Below, piece by piece: positions 1 to 8,455 of a DNA stretch of 64,000 bases. The stretch's first letter is position 1; every line of letters begins with the position of its first letter. The stretch lies in assembly GCF_002237555.1 (NCBI RefSeq), contig NZ_CP022540.1, forward strand, positions 558,001 to 622,000. The letters run 5' to 3'. The position numbers were made by a program, and so were the translations under genes. Below the pieces are notes generated by a model. It did not search any database. It was not told where the DNA came from and saw nothing but the letters and a program-made list of their open reading frames with translations. Origin of the DNA: Antarctobacter heliothermus (lineage in GTDB: Bacteria > Pseudomonadota > Alphaproteobacteria > Rhodobacterales > Rhodobacteraceae).

Positions 1-294
1 ACAGAGGTTCAGGCCATTGCGATCCCGCTGCCGGAATACGATCTTTGGCGCGCAAGAGTACAATTCGACGAGGGCGATTTCGCCCGCGCCATCGACTATG
101 GCAGCGTCGCGGCGGACAAGATGCCCGACAGGATCAATGTCTGGGTGCTATTGATGCGCGCTGCGGTCAAGGCCGGGGACACTCCCCTTGCGGCAAAGGC
201 CGCAGACCGGGTCATCGCGCTGTCGGATGAGACAACCTACAAACTGCGCACGCAGGCCGAAGCCGTGCAACGCAAACTGCACGCCGAGGTGTAA
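1..294 (+). CDS. C-terminal end of a repeat-like protein (cut by window edge)
   Basis: An open frame runs from base 1 to a TAA at 292-294 and has no start in the window, so only the last 97 residues are visible. They are helical, with TPR-like spacing of Ala, Leu and Tyr (for example ARAIDYGSVAADKMP followed by NVWVLLMRAAVKAGDTPLA). The next gene starts 3 bases downstream and itself begins with a similar helical-repeat region, so both probably belong to one polysaccharide operon. I do not recognise a specific family, and the missing N-terminus could hold a catalytic domain. Confidence 0.7.
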   Translation, partial: TEVQAIAIPLPEYDLWRARVQFDEGDFARAIDYGSVAADKMPDRINVWVLLMRAAVKAGDTPLAAKAADRVIALSDETTYKLRTQAEAVQRKLHAEV

Positions 295-297
295 GAG

Positions 298-2250
298 ATG
301 GTGTCGCTTGCGGAACAGATCACCCTGACCAGTAGCGGCTTGCCGCTGCCCGATGGTGTGTCGCAAGAGATTTTCGACCTGTCGAGAAACATAAAGCGGT
401 CAGAAATGGCGGCGGACATCCTCAAACGGCTGGAGCCGGTTCTGAGAGACTACCGCACGGACAGAAACATCGCTGTGGCCTGTGGTCTCTTGTTGGAAAA
501 GACTGGCACAGAGCGCGACATGCGGTCCCTTTGGGATCAACTTCAGGGCCGCTACCCGGAGGATGGGCTGGCCCTGCGGATGCTGATGCGGTGGTATCGC
601 CGGGACGGGCGGGTTGCGGATGGCGTCGACCATATCGCGCGTCTCTACCCGGATTGCTGGCGCACCCTGTCACAGGCACGGATTGCCCTGCCCGGTCTTG
701 CCGAACTCAAGGCGTGGGATGAGCTTGATCAGCTTTGGGCCACCCTGTCCGTCCTGCACCCGCAGGATCGGTCCCTGCGGATGGACTATATCAAGGCACT
801 TTTGGAACAGTCGCGATATATCGATGCTGCAGCGGTTGCCAAAGGCGTATATGCCCGCGAACGTATGGGCAGAGCATCTCAAGAAATGCTCGCCACAGTT
901 GAGCACAAAGCAGGCATGATGGCCAAATACAACCTGTCGCACTCTGCGACGGTGATCAATGAGATCTTTGCGCGGTCGCCGTCGCCGCGCCAAATGGCGT
1001 GTGCGCCGAAAATCGTCTTCTTCAGCGGACAATTGGGCACTGGCGGGGCCGAGCGTCAGATGACGCGCATTGCCTGCGCCTTCAAGGAACGCAGCACCAA
1101 AGCCAACAGCCCATCTCCCGAAGTTTGGGTCAAACACACCAACCCGGCCACGGGGGCCGATTTCTATCGCCCGATGATGGCCGAGGCCGGCGTGCCGGTC
1201 CGGGTCTTGGCCGAGGAACGGCAGATCCAGACCGCCGAGTTGGGTGGCATATCCGCCGAACTGGCAGAGTTGATCGACCTGCTGGCCCCTGACGTGCATC
1301 GGCACACCTGCCAATTGCTCGGCCATTTCCGCGCACATCAGACTGATGTCGCCTATCTGTGGCAGGACGGCGGGATCGTGCAGTCGGCTATTGCCGCTGT
1401 TTTGGCTGGCGTACCGCGCATCGTCACATCATTCCGAGGGCTGCCGCCCAACCTGCGCCCGACCTTTTACCGCGATGAACTGCCGGTGCTCTATAGCGCG
1501 CTTGCGCGAATGCCGCATGTCACGCTGACCGCCAACAGCCAAAGGGCGGCCGCCGCCTATGAGGACTGGCTGGACCTTGCGCCCGGAACGGTTCAGGTGA
1601 TCCCGAATGCCGTCAATGTCATGACGTCAGACGGCGACGCGACCGACACGGCGCTCTGGTCCGACATCCTCAGCCAAACAGAAACTTGCATCAAAACCGT
1701 GCTGGGCGTGTTCCGGTTCGATAGCAACAAGCGCCCTCTCCAGTGGGTCGAGACCGCCGCCCGCTATCTGGCCCGGCACGATGACACCCGCTTTGTGATG
1801 CTGGGAGACGGGGCGCTGCTGCCAGAGACGCGCGCGTTGATCGACGAACTGGGCCTGTCGCACCGCATCTTTGCGGTGGGCATCCGCAGCAACGTCGGCT
1901 TTTACATGCACCGGGCGGATCTGCTGATGCACCTTGCCCAGATGGAAGGCCTGCCCAACGTCCTGATCGAAAGCCAACTTGTCGGGACACCCGTTCTTGC
2001 GACCCCAGCCGGCGGCACCGACGAAGTGGTGGAACACGGCCTCACTGGCATCATCCTGTCAGACGCGGACGCCATCCCCGAACAGGAACTGGACACGGCA
2101 CTGGCCACCCTTTTGGCGGATCCAGAGCAGCTGGCACGTTTGGGTGCCACCGCGATGGCCCATTCCGTTGATCGCTTTTCGGTCGAAACGATCCTGAACA
2201 GGACAACCGACCTTTTCAATACAATCGAGACAATCGAGCAGGCATACTGA
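298..2250 (+). CDS. Glycosyltransferase (GT4-like) with N-terminal helical-repeat domain
   Basis: This 650-residue protein has two parts. Residues 1-235 are helical and TPR-like. Residues from about 238 form a GT-B glycosyltransferase: GTGGAERQ near residue 247 is the usual N-terminal loop of GT4 enzymes, and EGLPNVLIESQLVGTPVLA near residue 550 contains the family E-x7-E nucleotide-sugar site. It probably transfers a sugar from a nucleotide donor during capsule or exopolysaccharide assembly in the cytoplasm. It begins 3 bases after the preceding gene and is followed immediately by an epimerase and a capsule exporter, which supports that role. Donor and acceptor cannot be read from the sequence. 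Confidence 0.85.
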   Translation: MVSLAEQITLTSSGLPLPDGVSQEIFDLSRNIKRSEMAADILKRLEPVLRDYRTDRNIAVACGLLLEKTGTERDMRSLWDQLQGRYPEDGLALRMLMRWYRRDGRVADGVDHIARLYPDCWRTLSQARIALPGLAELKAWDELDQLWATLSVLHPQDRSLRMDYIKALLEQSRYIDAAAVAKGVYARERMGRASQEMLATVEHKAGMMAKYNLSHSATVINEIFARSPSPRQMACAPKIVFFSGQLGTGGAERQMTRIACAFKERSTKANSPSPEVWVKHTNPATGADFYRPMMAEAGVPVRVLAEERQIQTAELGGISAELAELIDLLAPDVHRHTCQLLGHFRAHQTDVAYLWQDGGIVQSAIAAVLAGVPRIVTSFRGLPPNLRPTFYRDELPVLYSALARMPHVTLTANSQRAAAAYEDWLDLAPGTVQVIPNAVNVMTSDGDATDTALWSDILSQTETCIKTVLGVFRFDSNKRPLQWVETAARYLARHDDTRFVMLGDGALLPETRALIDELGLSHRIFAVGIRSNVGFYMHRADLLMHLAQMEGLPNVLIESQLVGTPVLATPAGGTDEVVEHGLTGIILSDADAIPEQELDTALATLLADPEQLARLGATAMAHSVDRFSVETILNRTTDLFNTIETIEQAY

Positions 2251-3264
2251 ATGGCAACCATCTTCGTCACTGGAACCGCAGGGTTCATCGGCTTTCATCT
2301 TGCAAAACACCTTTTGGATGAAGGCTTTGACGTTGTCGGCTATGATGGTTTGACGGACTACTATGACGTTGAGCTAAAAAAGACCCGCCACGCGATCCTA
2401 GAGGAAAACCCCAAGTTCCGCGCACAGATCGGTATGCTGGAAGACAACGACCTGCTGGCCAAGACCGTGGCTGAGGCGCGGCCAGATGTGATCGTGCATC
2501 TCGCCGCACAGGCGGGCGTGCGCTACAGCCTAGAAAACCCGCGGGCCTATATCGACTCCAACCTGACCGGCACCTTCAACCTGATGGAGGCGGCGCGAGA
2601 GGCCAAGGTGGATCACCTTCTGATGGCGTCAACCTCTTCGGTCTATGGCGGCAACACGCAAATGCCGTTTGAGGAGACGCAAAAGACCGATCTGCCCCTG
2701 ACGCTGTATGCCGCGACCAAAAAGGCGAATGAGTCGATGGCGCATTCCTATGCGCATCTGTGGCACATCCCCACGACGATGTTCCGGTTCTTTACCGTCT
2801 ACGGCACCTATGGCCGCCCCGATCTGGCGCTGTTCAAATTCGTCCGCGCCGCGCTCGCCGGTGAGGCGATCGACGTCTACAATCACGGCAAGATGGCGCG
2901 CGACTTTACCTATGTCGACGATTTGGTTCACGCCATCCGCCTGCTGATCGACACACCTCCGCCGCAGGTGGACGACCGCGCCACGCCCATTCCCGGCGAC
3001 AGCCTCAGCCTCGTGGCCCCCTTCCGCACCATGAACATCGGCAATGGCGCGTCCGTTCCGCTGATGGAGTTCATAACAGAGCTGGAAAAGACGCTGGGCA
3101 TGGAGATCCCCAAGAACTTGATGGACATGCAGATGGGCGATGTTCCGGCCACATGGGCCAACACTGATCTGCTGGAGGCTTTGACGGGGTTCCGCCCCAA
3201 CACGCCGGTGGCCGAAGGCATCCGCAACTTCGTCAACTGGTATCGGGACTACTATCAAGTGTAA
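2251..3264 (+). CDS. NAD-dependent epimerase, probable UDP-glucuronate 4-epimerase
   Basis: The 337-residue protein is an extended SDR. The Rossmann motif is GTAGFIG (residues 8-14), the catalytic Ser/Thr lies in ASTSSVYG (126-133), and the Tyr-Lys pair is Y153-x3-K157. GYDGLTDYYDVELKKTR near residue 30 is typical of the UDP-glucuronate 4-epimerase (CapI/LspL) branch, which makes UDP-galacturonate for acidic capsules. The ATG follows the glycosyltransferase stop directly, and the stop overlaps the next start as TAATG. The neighbouring capsule exporter fits a role in making the sugar donor. A different nucleotide-hexose 4-epimerase is possible. Confidence 0.85.
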   Translation: MATIFVTGTAGFIGFHLAKHLLDEGFDVVGYDGLTDYYDVELKKTRHAILEENPKFRAQIGMLEDNDLLAKTVAEARPDVIVHLAAQAGVRYSLENPRAYIDSNLTGTFNLMEAAREAKVDHLLMASTSSVYGGNTQMPFEETQKTDLPLTLYAATKKANESMAHSYAHLWHIPTTMFRFFTVYGTYGRPDLALFKFVRAALAGEAIDVYNHGKMARDFTYVDDLVHAIRLLIDTPPPQVDDRATPIPGDSLSLVAPFRTMNIGNGASVPLMEFITELEKTLGMEIPKNLMDMQMGDVPATWANTDLLEALTGFRPNTPVAEGIRNFVNWYRDYYQV

Positions 3265-4061
3265 TGACAGTCGCCGCGCCGCATATCACGCCTCCGGGCA
3301 CCTTTGGCAGGATCATGGTCCTGCTGAACCGCGAACGGAAAACCCGTTTCGCGGGCGGCACCTTTGGTTATCTCTGGGCCTACATCACGCCCGCCGTCTG
3401 GATCGCCCTGATTGTCGGGCTGTTTGTCTATCTGGAACGCACGCCGCCCATCGACGCGGGACTAGCGATCTTTGTGGCCACCGGCATCCTGCCTTATGTC
3501 GCCTTTCGCCAAACCGTCACGGCCCTTAGCCGGGTGCTGAGCGCGCATCGCTACATGCGCTATTTCGCGACCGTGTCGACGGATGACATCCTGTGGTCTT
3601 CGATGCTGCTCGAAGGGCTTAACCTGATCGTTTCGGCGCTGCTGATCTTCGGCACCGTGACCATTCTCTTTGGCACGCCCCTGCCCCACGCCCTGCCGTC
3701 GGTGCTGTATGCGCTGGCGATCACATGGCTGTTGGGCTGTGGGGTCGGTCGCTTTGTGGCCATCGGCGCGCAGATCAGCGATACTTTTGCGCGGTCCGTG
3801 CCTTTGGTCCTGCGCCCGTTCTTTTGGCTGTCGGGGATCTTTTACACCGCTGCCGAACTGCCCGGCCCGGTGCGCGACATCCTGTGGTACAGCCCGTTCC
3901 TGCATGTGACCGAAATCCTGCGAGAGGGCTATTTCCTTGGCTTCACCTCTCATTTCGCCAACGCGTGGTATCCTATCGTTGTCGCAGCCGGGTTCTTTCT
4001 GATCTCTCTGCCGCTGGAACGCTTTGCCAACACCCGGCGCATCATGCGGGGGCGGCTATGA
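3264..4061 (+). CDS. kpsM: Capsule polysaccharide ABC exporter, permease (KpsM-like)
   Basis: This 265-residue ABC-2 type permease starts with a cytoplasmic arm containing NRERKTRF and then FAGGTFGYLWAYITPA, typical of KpsM/BexB/CtrC proteins. About six hydrophobic segments follow, and FFWLSGIFYTAAELP matches the conserved region before the last helices. It would move lipid-linked capsule polymer across the inner membrane together with the ATPase encoded next. The start overlaps the epimerase stop (TAATG), and the stop overlaps the ATPase start (ATGA at 4058-4061), so the pair is translationally coupled. Confidence 0.9.
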   Translation: MTVAAPHITPPGTFGRIMVLLNRERKTRFAGGTFGYLWAYITPAVWIALIVGLFVYLERTPPIDAGLAIFVATGILPYVAFRQTVTALSRVLSAHRYMRYFATVSTDDILWSSMLLEGLNLIVSALLIFGTVTILFGTPLPHALPSVLYALAITWLLGCGVGRFVAIGAQISDTFARSVPLVLRPFFWLSGIFYTAAELPGPVRDILWYSPFLHVTEILREGYFLGFTSHFANAWYPIVVAAGFFLISLPLERFANTRRIMRGRL

Positions 4062-4732
4062 TTGCGCTTGATCAGGTCAGCATCCTGAAGCCCGGCTTCT
4101 TTCGGCGTGATCCGATTGTGACAAAGGCCACCGCCACCTTTCACCGGGGCGAACGGGTGGGCATCCTTGCCTCGCCGGGCACCGGCAAATCCTCACTTGC
4201 CCGGCTGCTGTCGGGGATCGACCAGCCGGACCGGGGATCGGTACAGCGTGAGGGGCGCGTCAGTTGGCCCATCGGGTTCGCCGGGTTCCTGCATCCCGCG
4301 CTCAGCGTGCGCGACAACCTCCATATCTTTGAACGTCTGGTCGGCATGCCGACCGACGCCACCGTCGAGTTTTGCGACGCGTTTTGCGGCATCCCCGGTG
4401 TGGCCGGCAAGATGATGCAGGATCTGACCCCGACCCAACGCGCGATCGTTGCCTATGCCTGCGCGGTTTCTGTCCCCGGTCCGGCCATGTGGATCGCCGA
4501 TGAGGTGATCACGGTGGGTGAGCCGTTCCAGCGCAAGAGATGCGACGCGGTTCTGACACAGCGCCTATCCGAGGGCGGGTTGGTCTTTCTGTCGCGGAAT
4601 GTGCGGCAGCTCAAACAGTACTGTGATCGGTTCTATGTGTTGATCAACAAACGCCTTGTGCCCTGCGATGATCTGAACGTGGCGCAAGACGCGCTGGACC
4701 TGCAGAAGTCCAACCAATCCGAGCTTATTTGA
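4058..4732 (+). CDS. kpsT: Capsule polysaccharide ABC exporter, ATPase (KpsT-like)
   Basis: The 224-residue protein is the ATPase partner of the upstream KpsM-like permease. I chose the ATG at 4058, which overlaps the permease stop and gives the usual KpsT length. The Walker A region is ASPGTGKSS (residues 38-46), with Ala in place of the first Gly. The Walker B region is MWIADEVITVGE, close to the KpsT form. The signature loop is unusual: where a recognisable SGG-type motif is expected there is LTPTQRAIVAYA. It may still work as part of a dimer, but the divergence is real. The inner-membrane KpsE-like gene follows after 9 bases. Confidence 0.87.
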   Translation: MIALDQVSILKPGFFRRDPIVTKATATFHRGERVGILASPGTGKSSLARLLSGIDQPDRGSVQREGRVSWPIGFAGFLHPALSVRDNLHIFERLVGMPTDATVEFCDAFCGIPGVAGKMMQDLTPTQRAIVAYACAVSVPGPAMWIADEVITVGEPFQRKRCDAVLTQRLSEGGLVFLSRNVRQLKQYCDRFYVLINKRLVPCDDLNVAQDALDLQKSNQSELI

Positions 4733-4741
4733 GGGTGTGAC

Positions 4742-6061
4742 ATGTCGAACCCGGCAGCAAAAGACGACGCAGGAATAGCCGCTTGGAAAGACAAGCGCGC
4801 GGCCATCGCGGCAGCGGATGCGGCGGCACGTCAGCAACCGCCCCCCATTGCCAAAACGCCGACAGCCCCCGCCGCGGTAGAAGAGCCGAAATCGCCTGCG
4901 ATGGTGTTTCTGCAATCCGTTCCTGCGGATGATGCCCCAAAGCTCCCAGAAGCCGCACAGCCACAGCGCCGTTTGAAAGACCCGCAAAACTGGCTGTTGT
5001 TCGGATCCATCGTCATTCTGCCCGTTCTGTTGGTCGCGGCCTATCTGATGTTTGTGGCCACGCCTTTGTATGAGGCGCGCTCTGTCATTGCGATCACCAA
5101 GACCGGCAATTCAGGGTCCGGCGTACAGGCGGGCCTGCTGGGGGGGCTGGAGAAACCCAGCAACCTGCAAGAGGTGTTCCGCGCGGACACCTATATCAAC
5201 AGTCAGGCACTGATGGACTCACTAGAAGAAGAAATCGGCCTCGTTACGGAATTGAGCGGCGAGGCCATCGACCCGATCCGCCGCCTGCGCACGATCCCGG
5301 TCCTGTCCGTTAGCAAGCGGATGCAGTTCGATCGTTTCGTCGAATCTTCGGTCGATGTGCAAAGCGGCCTGCTGACGCTGTTTGTGCGGGCCGACAGCCA
5401 TGAACAGGCCATTCTGGTGTCCGAGGCCGTCCTGCGGAACGCAGAGTCGCAGGTATCTCGGTTGGGTCAGATGCTGTTCGACAAACGCCAATCCCACGCC
5501 GCCGACATGCGCAATGTGGCCGAAACGCAAGTTCAGGATGCGCAAACGGCCCTCGTCGCTTTGCAGATGAAATATCAAGACGTCGACCCCAAGAACCGGG
5601 TGGAGAATATATATGCCCGTATCAAGGAACTTGAGGATGAGGCTTACCGGATCGACAATGACATCCAGAAGGCGCAGATCGCCGGGGTCGGCGACAACCG
5701 CCAGACCGAAAAGCTGATCGCACTGGCGGCGCATATCTCGGCGCAGATTGACAAGGAGCGCGCGCAACTGGTGTCCCCGGATGGCATCTCACCGACGCCG
5801 CTGAACAACATGCTGATGGAATACGAACGCGCGGCTTTGAACCTGGAACTGGCCCGCGAGGCGGTCCGATCGGCGATTGCCACACAGGCCGAGGCAAACA
5901 GAGAAGCGGCGCTGAACCGCAGCATCTTTCAGGTGGTGGTGCCGCCCAGTACGGCGCAGGCCGCGCTGTACCCGCGCATCCCGGCGACGCTGGCGTTTAC
6001 CCTGATCGTCTGTCTGGCGTTGTTTGGCGCGGTTGTCACTTTGCGCAGCGGGCGGTCCTGA
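4742..6061 (+). CDS. kpsE: Capsule export inner-membrane protein (KpsE/BexC/CtrB-like)
   Basis: The 439-residue protein has a Pro/Ala-rich cytoplasmic N-terminus (about 1-80), a membrane helix at about 84-106, a periplasmic region with long coiled coil (about 255-345), and a second helix at about 412-432. This is the polysaccharide co-polymerase topology of KpsE/BexC/CtrB, which links the inner-membrane ABC exporter to the outer-membrane Wza/KpsD channel. It lies in the same operon as KpsM and KpsT. A Wza-like outer-membrane partner occurs about 54 kb away at 60017-61411, though it may serve another polymer. Confidence 0.88.
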   Translation: MSNPAAKDDAGIAAWKDKRAAIAAADAAARQQPPPIAKTPTAPAAVEEPKSPAMVFLQSVPADDAPKLPEAAQPQRRLKDPQNWLLFGSIVILPVLLVAAYLMFVATPLYEARSVIAITKTGNSGSGVQAGLLGGLEKPSNLQEVFRADTYINSQALMDSLEEEIGLVTELSGEAIDPIRRLRTIPVLSVSKRMQFDRFVESSVDVQSGLLTLFVRADSHEQAILVSEAVLRNAESQVSRLGQMLFDKRQSHAADMRNVAETQVQDAQTALVALQMKYQDVDPKNRVENIYARIKELEDEAYRIDNDIQKAQIAGVGDNRQTEKLIALAAHISAQIDKERAQLVSPDGISPTPLNNMLMEYERAALNLELAREAVRSAIATQAEANREAALNRSIFQVVVPPSTAQAALYPRIPATLAFTLIVCLALFGAVVTLRSGRS

Positions 6062-6080
6062 CGGTCTGGATCTCGACCCA

Positions 6081-6106
6081 GACTCGACGGCTATACAGGT
6101 CGAGTC
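6081..6106 (+). terminator. Possible terminator hairpin after the capsule export operon
   Basis: GACTCGAC (6081-6088) and GTCGAGTC (6099-6106) form a perfect 8-bp inverted repeat 20 bases after the kpsE stop. A smaller stem, GTCTGG/CCAGAC (6064-6083), lies just before it. There is no T-run, so intrinsic termination is uncertain. The site lies between two convergent genes. Confidence 0.35.
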
Positions 6107-6204
6107 GCAACTGGCTCCGGATACAGACCGGACGGGAGTATCTGGTCACCCGCTCGCGCCAAACTTCCAACTAAAGGTTTGGCCTGCCCAAAACGGACAA
6201 CACG

Positions 6205-6975
6205 TCACGGCAAATCGCGCTTGTCCTGTCGCTGGGTGCTCAGCGCGCCCGCCTCAATCGCCGATACCGCCGCAAGGTCGACAATCAACAGCGCCTCTCC
6301 GCCCCCTGCCTTGGCAAGGATATTGCCATCCGGTCCGGCAATTACAGACCGCCCGCCAAAGGCAAGGCCCGCCTCTGCGCCGTGATAGTTGGCATAGGCC
6401 ACCGTCACCGCCATTTCCATCGCGCGCGCAGGGACCAACAGGTCAGAGACGTTCTCAAACCCGGCTGGGTTGGCCGTCGGGACAAGGATCACCTCGGCCC
6501 CTTGGTCCGCCAGCGCCCGGACGTGATGGGCGAATTCGACATCATAGCAGATCAGCAAAGCAGCGCGACGTCCGCCAAGATCGAACAGGCAATAGGAATC
6601 CCCCGTCTGAAAGACTGACTGTTCCATCGGGCCAAACAACTGCACCTTGCGGTAGTGAGCCAGCTTGTGACCCGAGCGGTCAAAGCAACTCGCGGCATTG
6701 TAAACCGCCCCGCCTTCACGCTCTGCCCAGCCAATGACCAACCCGCAATCCGCCGCACGGCAGAGGTCTGACAGACGCATTTCCCACGCGCCGCCCTGTG
6801 CTTGCGCGCGGGCAGAATGCAGGTCGGGGCGGTTGTAACCGGGCAGAAACAATTCTGGAAACACGACAGATTCGGCCCCCATCGCAGCGGCCGCGGCAAG
6901 ACACCGCTCGATCCGGGCAAAGGCCCCCGCCTCATCGCCGTCCGTGGGCGCACCCTGATAAATTGCCAGCTTCAT
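6205..6975 (-). CDS. Carbon-nitrogen hydrolase (nitrilase superfamily amidase)
   Basis: The 256-residue protein has the nitrilase-superfamily triad: Glu41 in VFPELFLPGY, Lys110 in YRKVQLFG and Cys143 in LLICYDVEF. Such enzymes hydrolyse amides, carbamoyl groups or, less often, nitriles in the cytoplasm. Its start lies 6 bases after the stop of the upstream monooxygenase gene on the same strand, so the two form a short operon that runs divergently from the Rieske oxygenase operon. Its substrate is probably an intermediate of the same pathway, but this is inferred from position only. Confidence 0.88.
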   Translation of the reverse strand: MKLAIYQGAPTDGDEAGAFARIERCLAAAAAMGAESVVFPELFLPGYNRPDLHSARAQAQGGAWEMRLSDLCRAADCGLVIGWAEREGGAVYNAASCFDRSGHKLAHYRKVQLFGPMEQSVFQTGDSYCLFDLGGRRAALLICYDVEFAHHVRALADQGAEVILVPTANPAGFENVSDLLVPARAMEMAVTVAYANYHGAEAGLAFGGRSVIAGPDGNILAKAGGGEALLIVDLAAVSAIEAGALSTQRQDKRDLP

Positions 6976-6981
6976 CCCGCG

Positions 6982-8247
6982 TCACGCATCCTCTGTCACC
7001 CGTCGGGCCGTGCCCTCATAGGCCGCATAGCTGCGCTGAATCGCGATCTGGTCGGCAATGAACTTGGCATCATGCCAAACGCCCCAGATAAAAGACGACC
7101 CACGCCGCGATTGCCAAGGTAGACCGACAAAATACAACCCATGCTCCTGCGCCACACCGCGTTGATGGATTGGCGCGCCCCGGGCGTCAAACGTATCCGC
7201 CTTGATCCAGCTGAAGTCGAACGCATAACCCGTCGCCCATAGGATCGTGCCTACCCCGGCCGCTGCCAGATCCAGTTCCAGAATGGGGTTTGCCACACAG
7301 TCCGGATCGTCGGGAATCTCCCTAGCCTCAGGTTCTTCGGGCAGGTCCAATCCGTGCCGCGCTATATAGGCGTCCGCCTCATCCAGCACCGACAAATAGT
7401 TGGCATCGCCTTTATCGAGGTTCTCTTTCAGGTCCGGGGCAAAGGTGATCTTGCCCGCGTCGTACCCTGCCGTCATGCCCAACAGGGTCATGCCGCGGTT
7501 GGCCAGTTTACGGAAATCGACCGTTTTTCCGCCCTCGGCGCCGCTGACCGCGATGGTCACATGTTCCGTCCCCGGCCCCGGCGAATCCGCGTTCCACTTG
7601 CCCAGAACGCCCAACCACCAGACATTGTCTCGCCCACGATAACGACGCGGCGGGCGGTCGTGCGGACCCATCGACAGGTACACCGTGCGCCCCGCGTTCA
7701 TCAGTTCCTCGGCGATTTGCACACCGGATGACCCACCACCCACGACCAGAACAGCGCCCTCCGGCAATTGATCAGGATTGCGGTAGGCGTTGGAATGCAT
7801 CTGCAACGGCGCGGCATCCTGCGGCACAACGGGCGGGATCGCCGGACGCTGGAACGGGCCAGTTGCGGCCACCACATGCCGCGCCTCAATCAGTCCGTCA
7901 GAGGTTGTCACACGGAAACCCGCGCGCCCCTCCAGTGGCACAACCTCACGCACCTCGACGCCCGTGCGGACCGGGGCGCCGATCTGTTCCGCATAGGCGA
8001 CAAAGTAATCCGCCACGCTTTCCTTGTCGGGAAAGGCATCGACGTCGCAGGAAAACTCGCGATTCGGAAAACGGTCGTGCCACGCCGGACCATTGGCCAC
8101 CAGCGAATCCCAGCGCCCCGTGCGCCAGCGTTCAGCGATCCGATCCCGCTCCAGCACGATATGTGGAATGCCCTGTTGGCTCAGGTGTTCGCTCATCGCG
8201 ATGCCGGCCTGTCCGCCACCAACCACCACCGTATCCGTGCATTCCAT
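6982..8247 (-). CDS. FAD/NAD(P)-binding monooxygenase (FMO-like)
   Basis: The 421-residue protein has a first dinucleotide motif VVVGGGQAGIA at about residues 7-17 and a second, VLVVGGGSSGVQIAEEL, near residue 165. This arrangement is typical of flavin-dependent N-/S-oxygenases that use NADPH. I chose the ATG at 8247 because AAGGGG lies about 8 bases upstream; in-frame ATGs at 8268 and 8304 have no good ribosome site. It is divergent from the Rieske gene and shares a 208-base promoter region holding a TTAG-N7-CTAA dyad. It may oxygenate a nitrogen atom of the pathway substrate. Confidence 0.85.
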   Translation of the reverse strand: MECTDTVVVGGGQAGIAMSEHLSQQGIPHIVLERDRIAERWRTGRWDSLVANGPAWHDRFPNREFSCDVDAFPDKESVADYFVAYAEQIGAPVRTGVEVREVVPLEGRAGFRVTTSDGLIEARHVVAATGPFQRPAIPPVVPQDAAPLQMHSNAYRNPDQLPEGAVLVVGGGSSGVQIAEELMNAGRTVYLSMGPHDRPPRRYRGRDNVWWLGVLGKWNADSPGPGTEHVTIAVSGAEGGKTVDFRKLANRGMTLLGMTAGYDAGKITFAPDLKENLDKGDANYLSVLDEADAYIARHGLDLPEEPEAREIPDDPDCVANPILELDLAAAGVGTILWATGYAFDFSWIKADTFDARGAPIHQRGVAQEHGLYFVGLPWQSRRGSSFIWGVWHDAKFIADQIAIQRSYAAYEGTARRVTEDA

Positions 8248-8352
8248 GCCTTTGGCCCCTTGTTCCATTGTTGCCACGAAACCTAGGCGCGGGCGGCAAT
8301 GCATCGAAACTAGGCAATCATGAAGCCTTGCTTTCGGGAAGGCTAATCCCGC

Positions 8353-8367
8353 TTAGGGCGACACTAA
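8353..8367. promoter_or_regulatory. LysR-type box TTAG-N7-CTAA (site A)
   Basis: TTAG at 8353-8356 and CTAA at 8364-8367 are separated by 7 bases, giving a T-N11-A LysR box. It lies between the divergent FMO-like (8247) and Rieske (8456) genes. The same 15-base dyad occurs at 11768-11782 and 16486-16500. An extra CTAA half-site at 8343-8346 lies beside it. Confidence 0.6.
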
Positions 8368-8455
8368 CCACCGATAAGACACAGCATTCCTTTTCAATTG
8401 CCCATGAGTGCCGCATCTTTGGCGTACCCGTCCTTTCCGCTAGGGAGCCTATCCA

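Noticed and set aside
8281..8320. CTAG motifs near the Rieske promoter as further LysR boxes
   Set aside because: They lack the TTAG-N7-CTAA spacing found at the three chosen sites.
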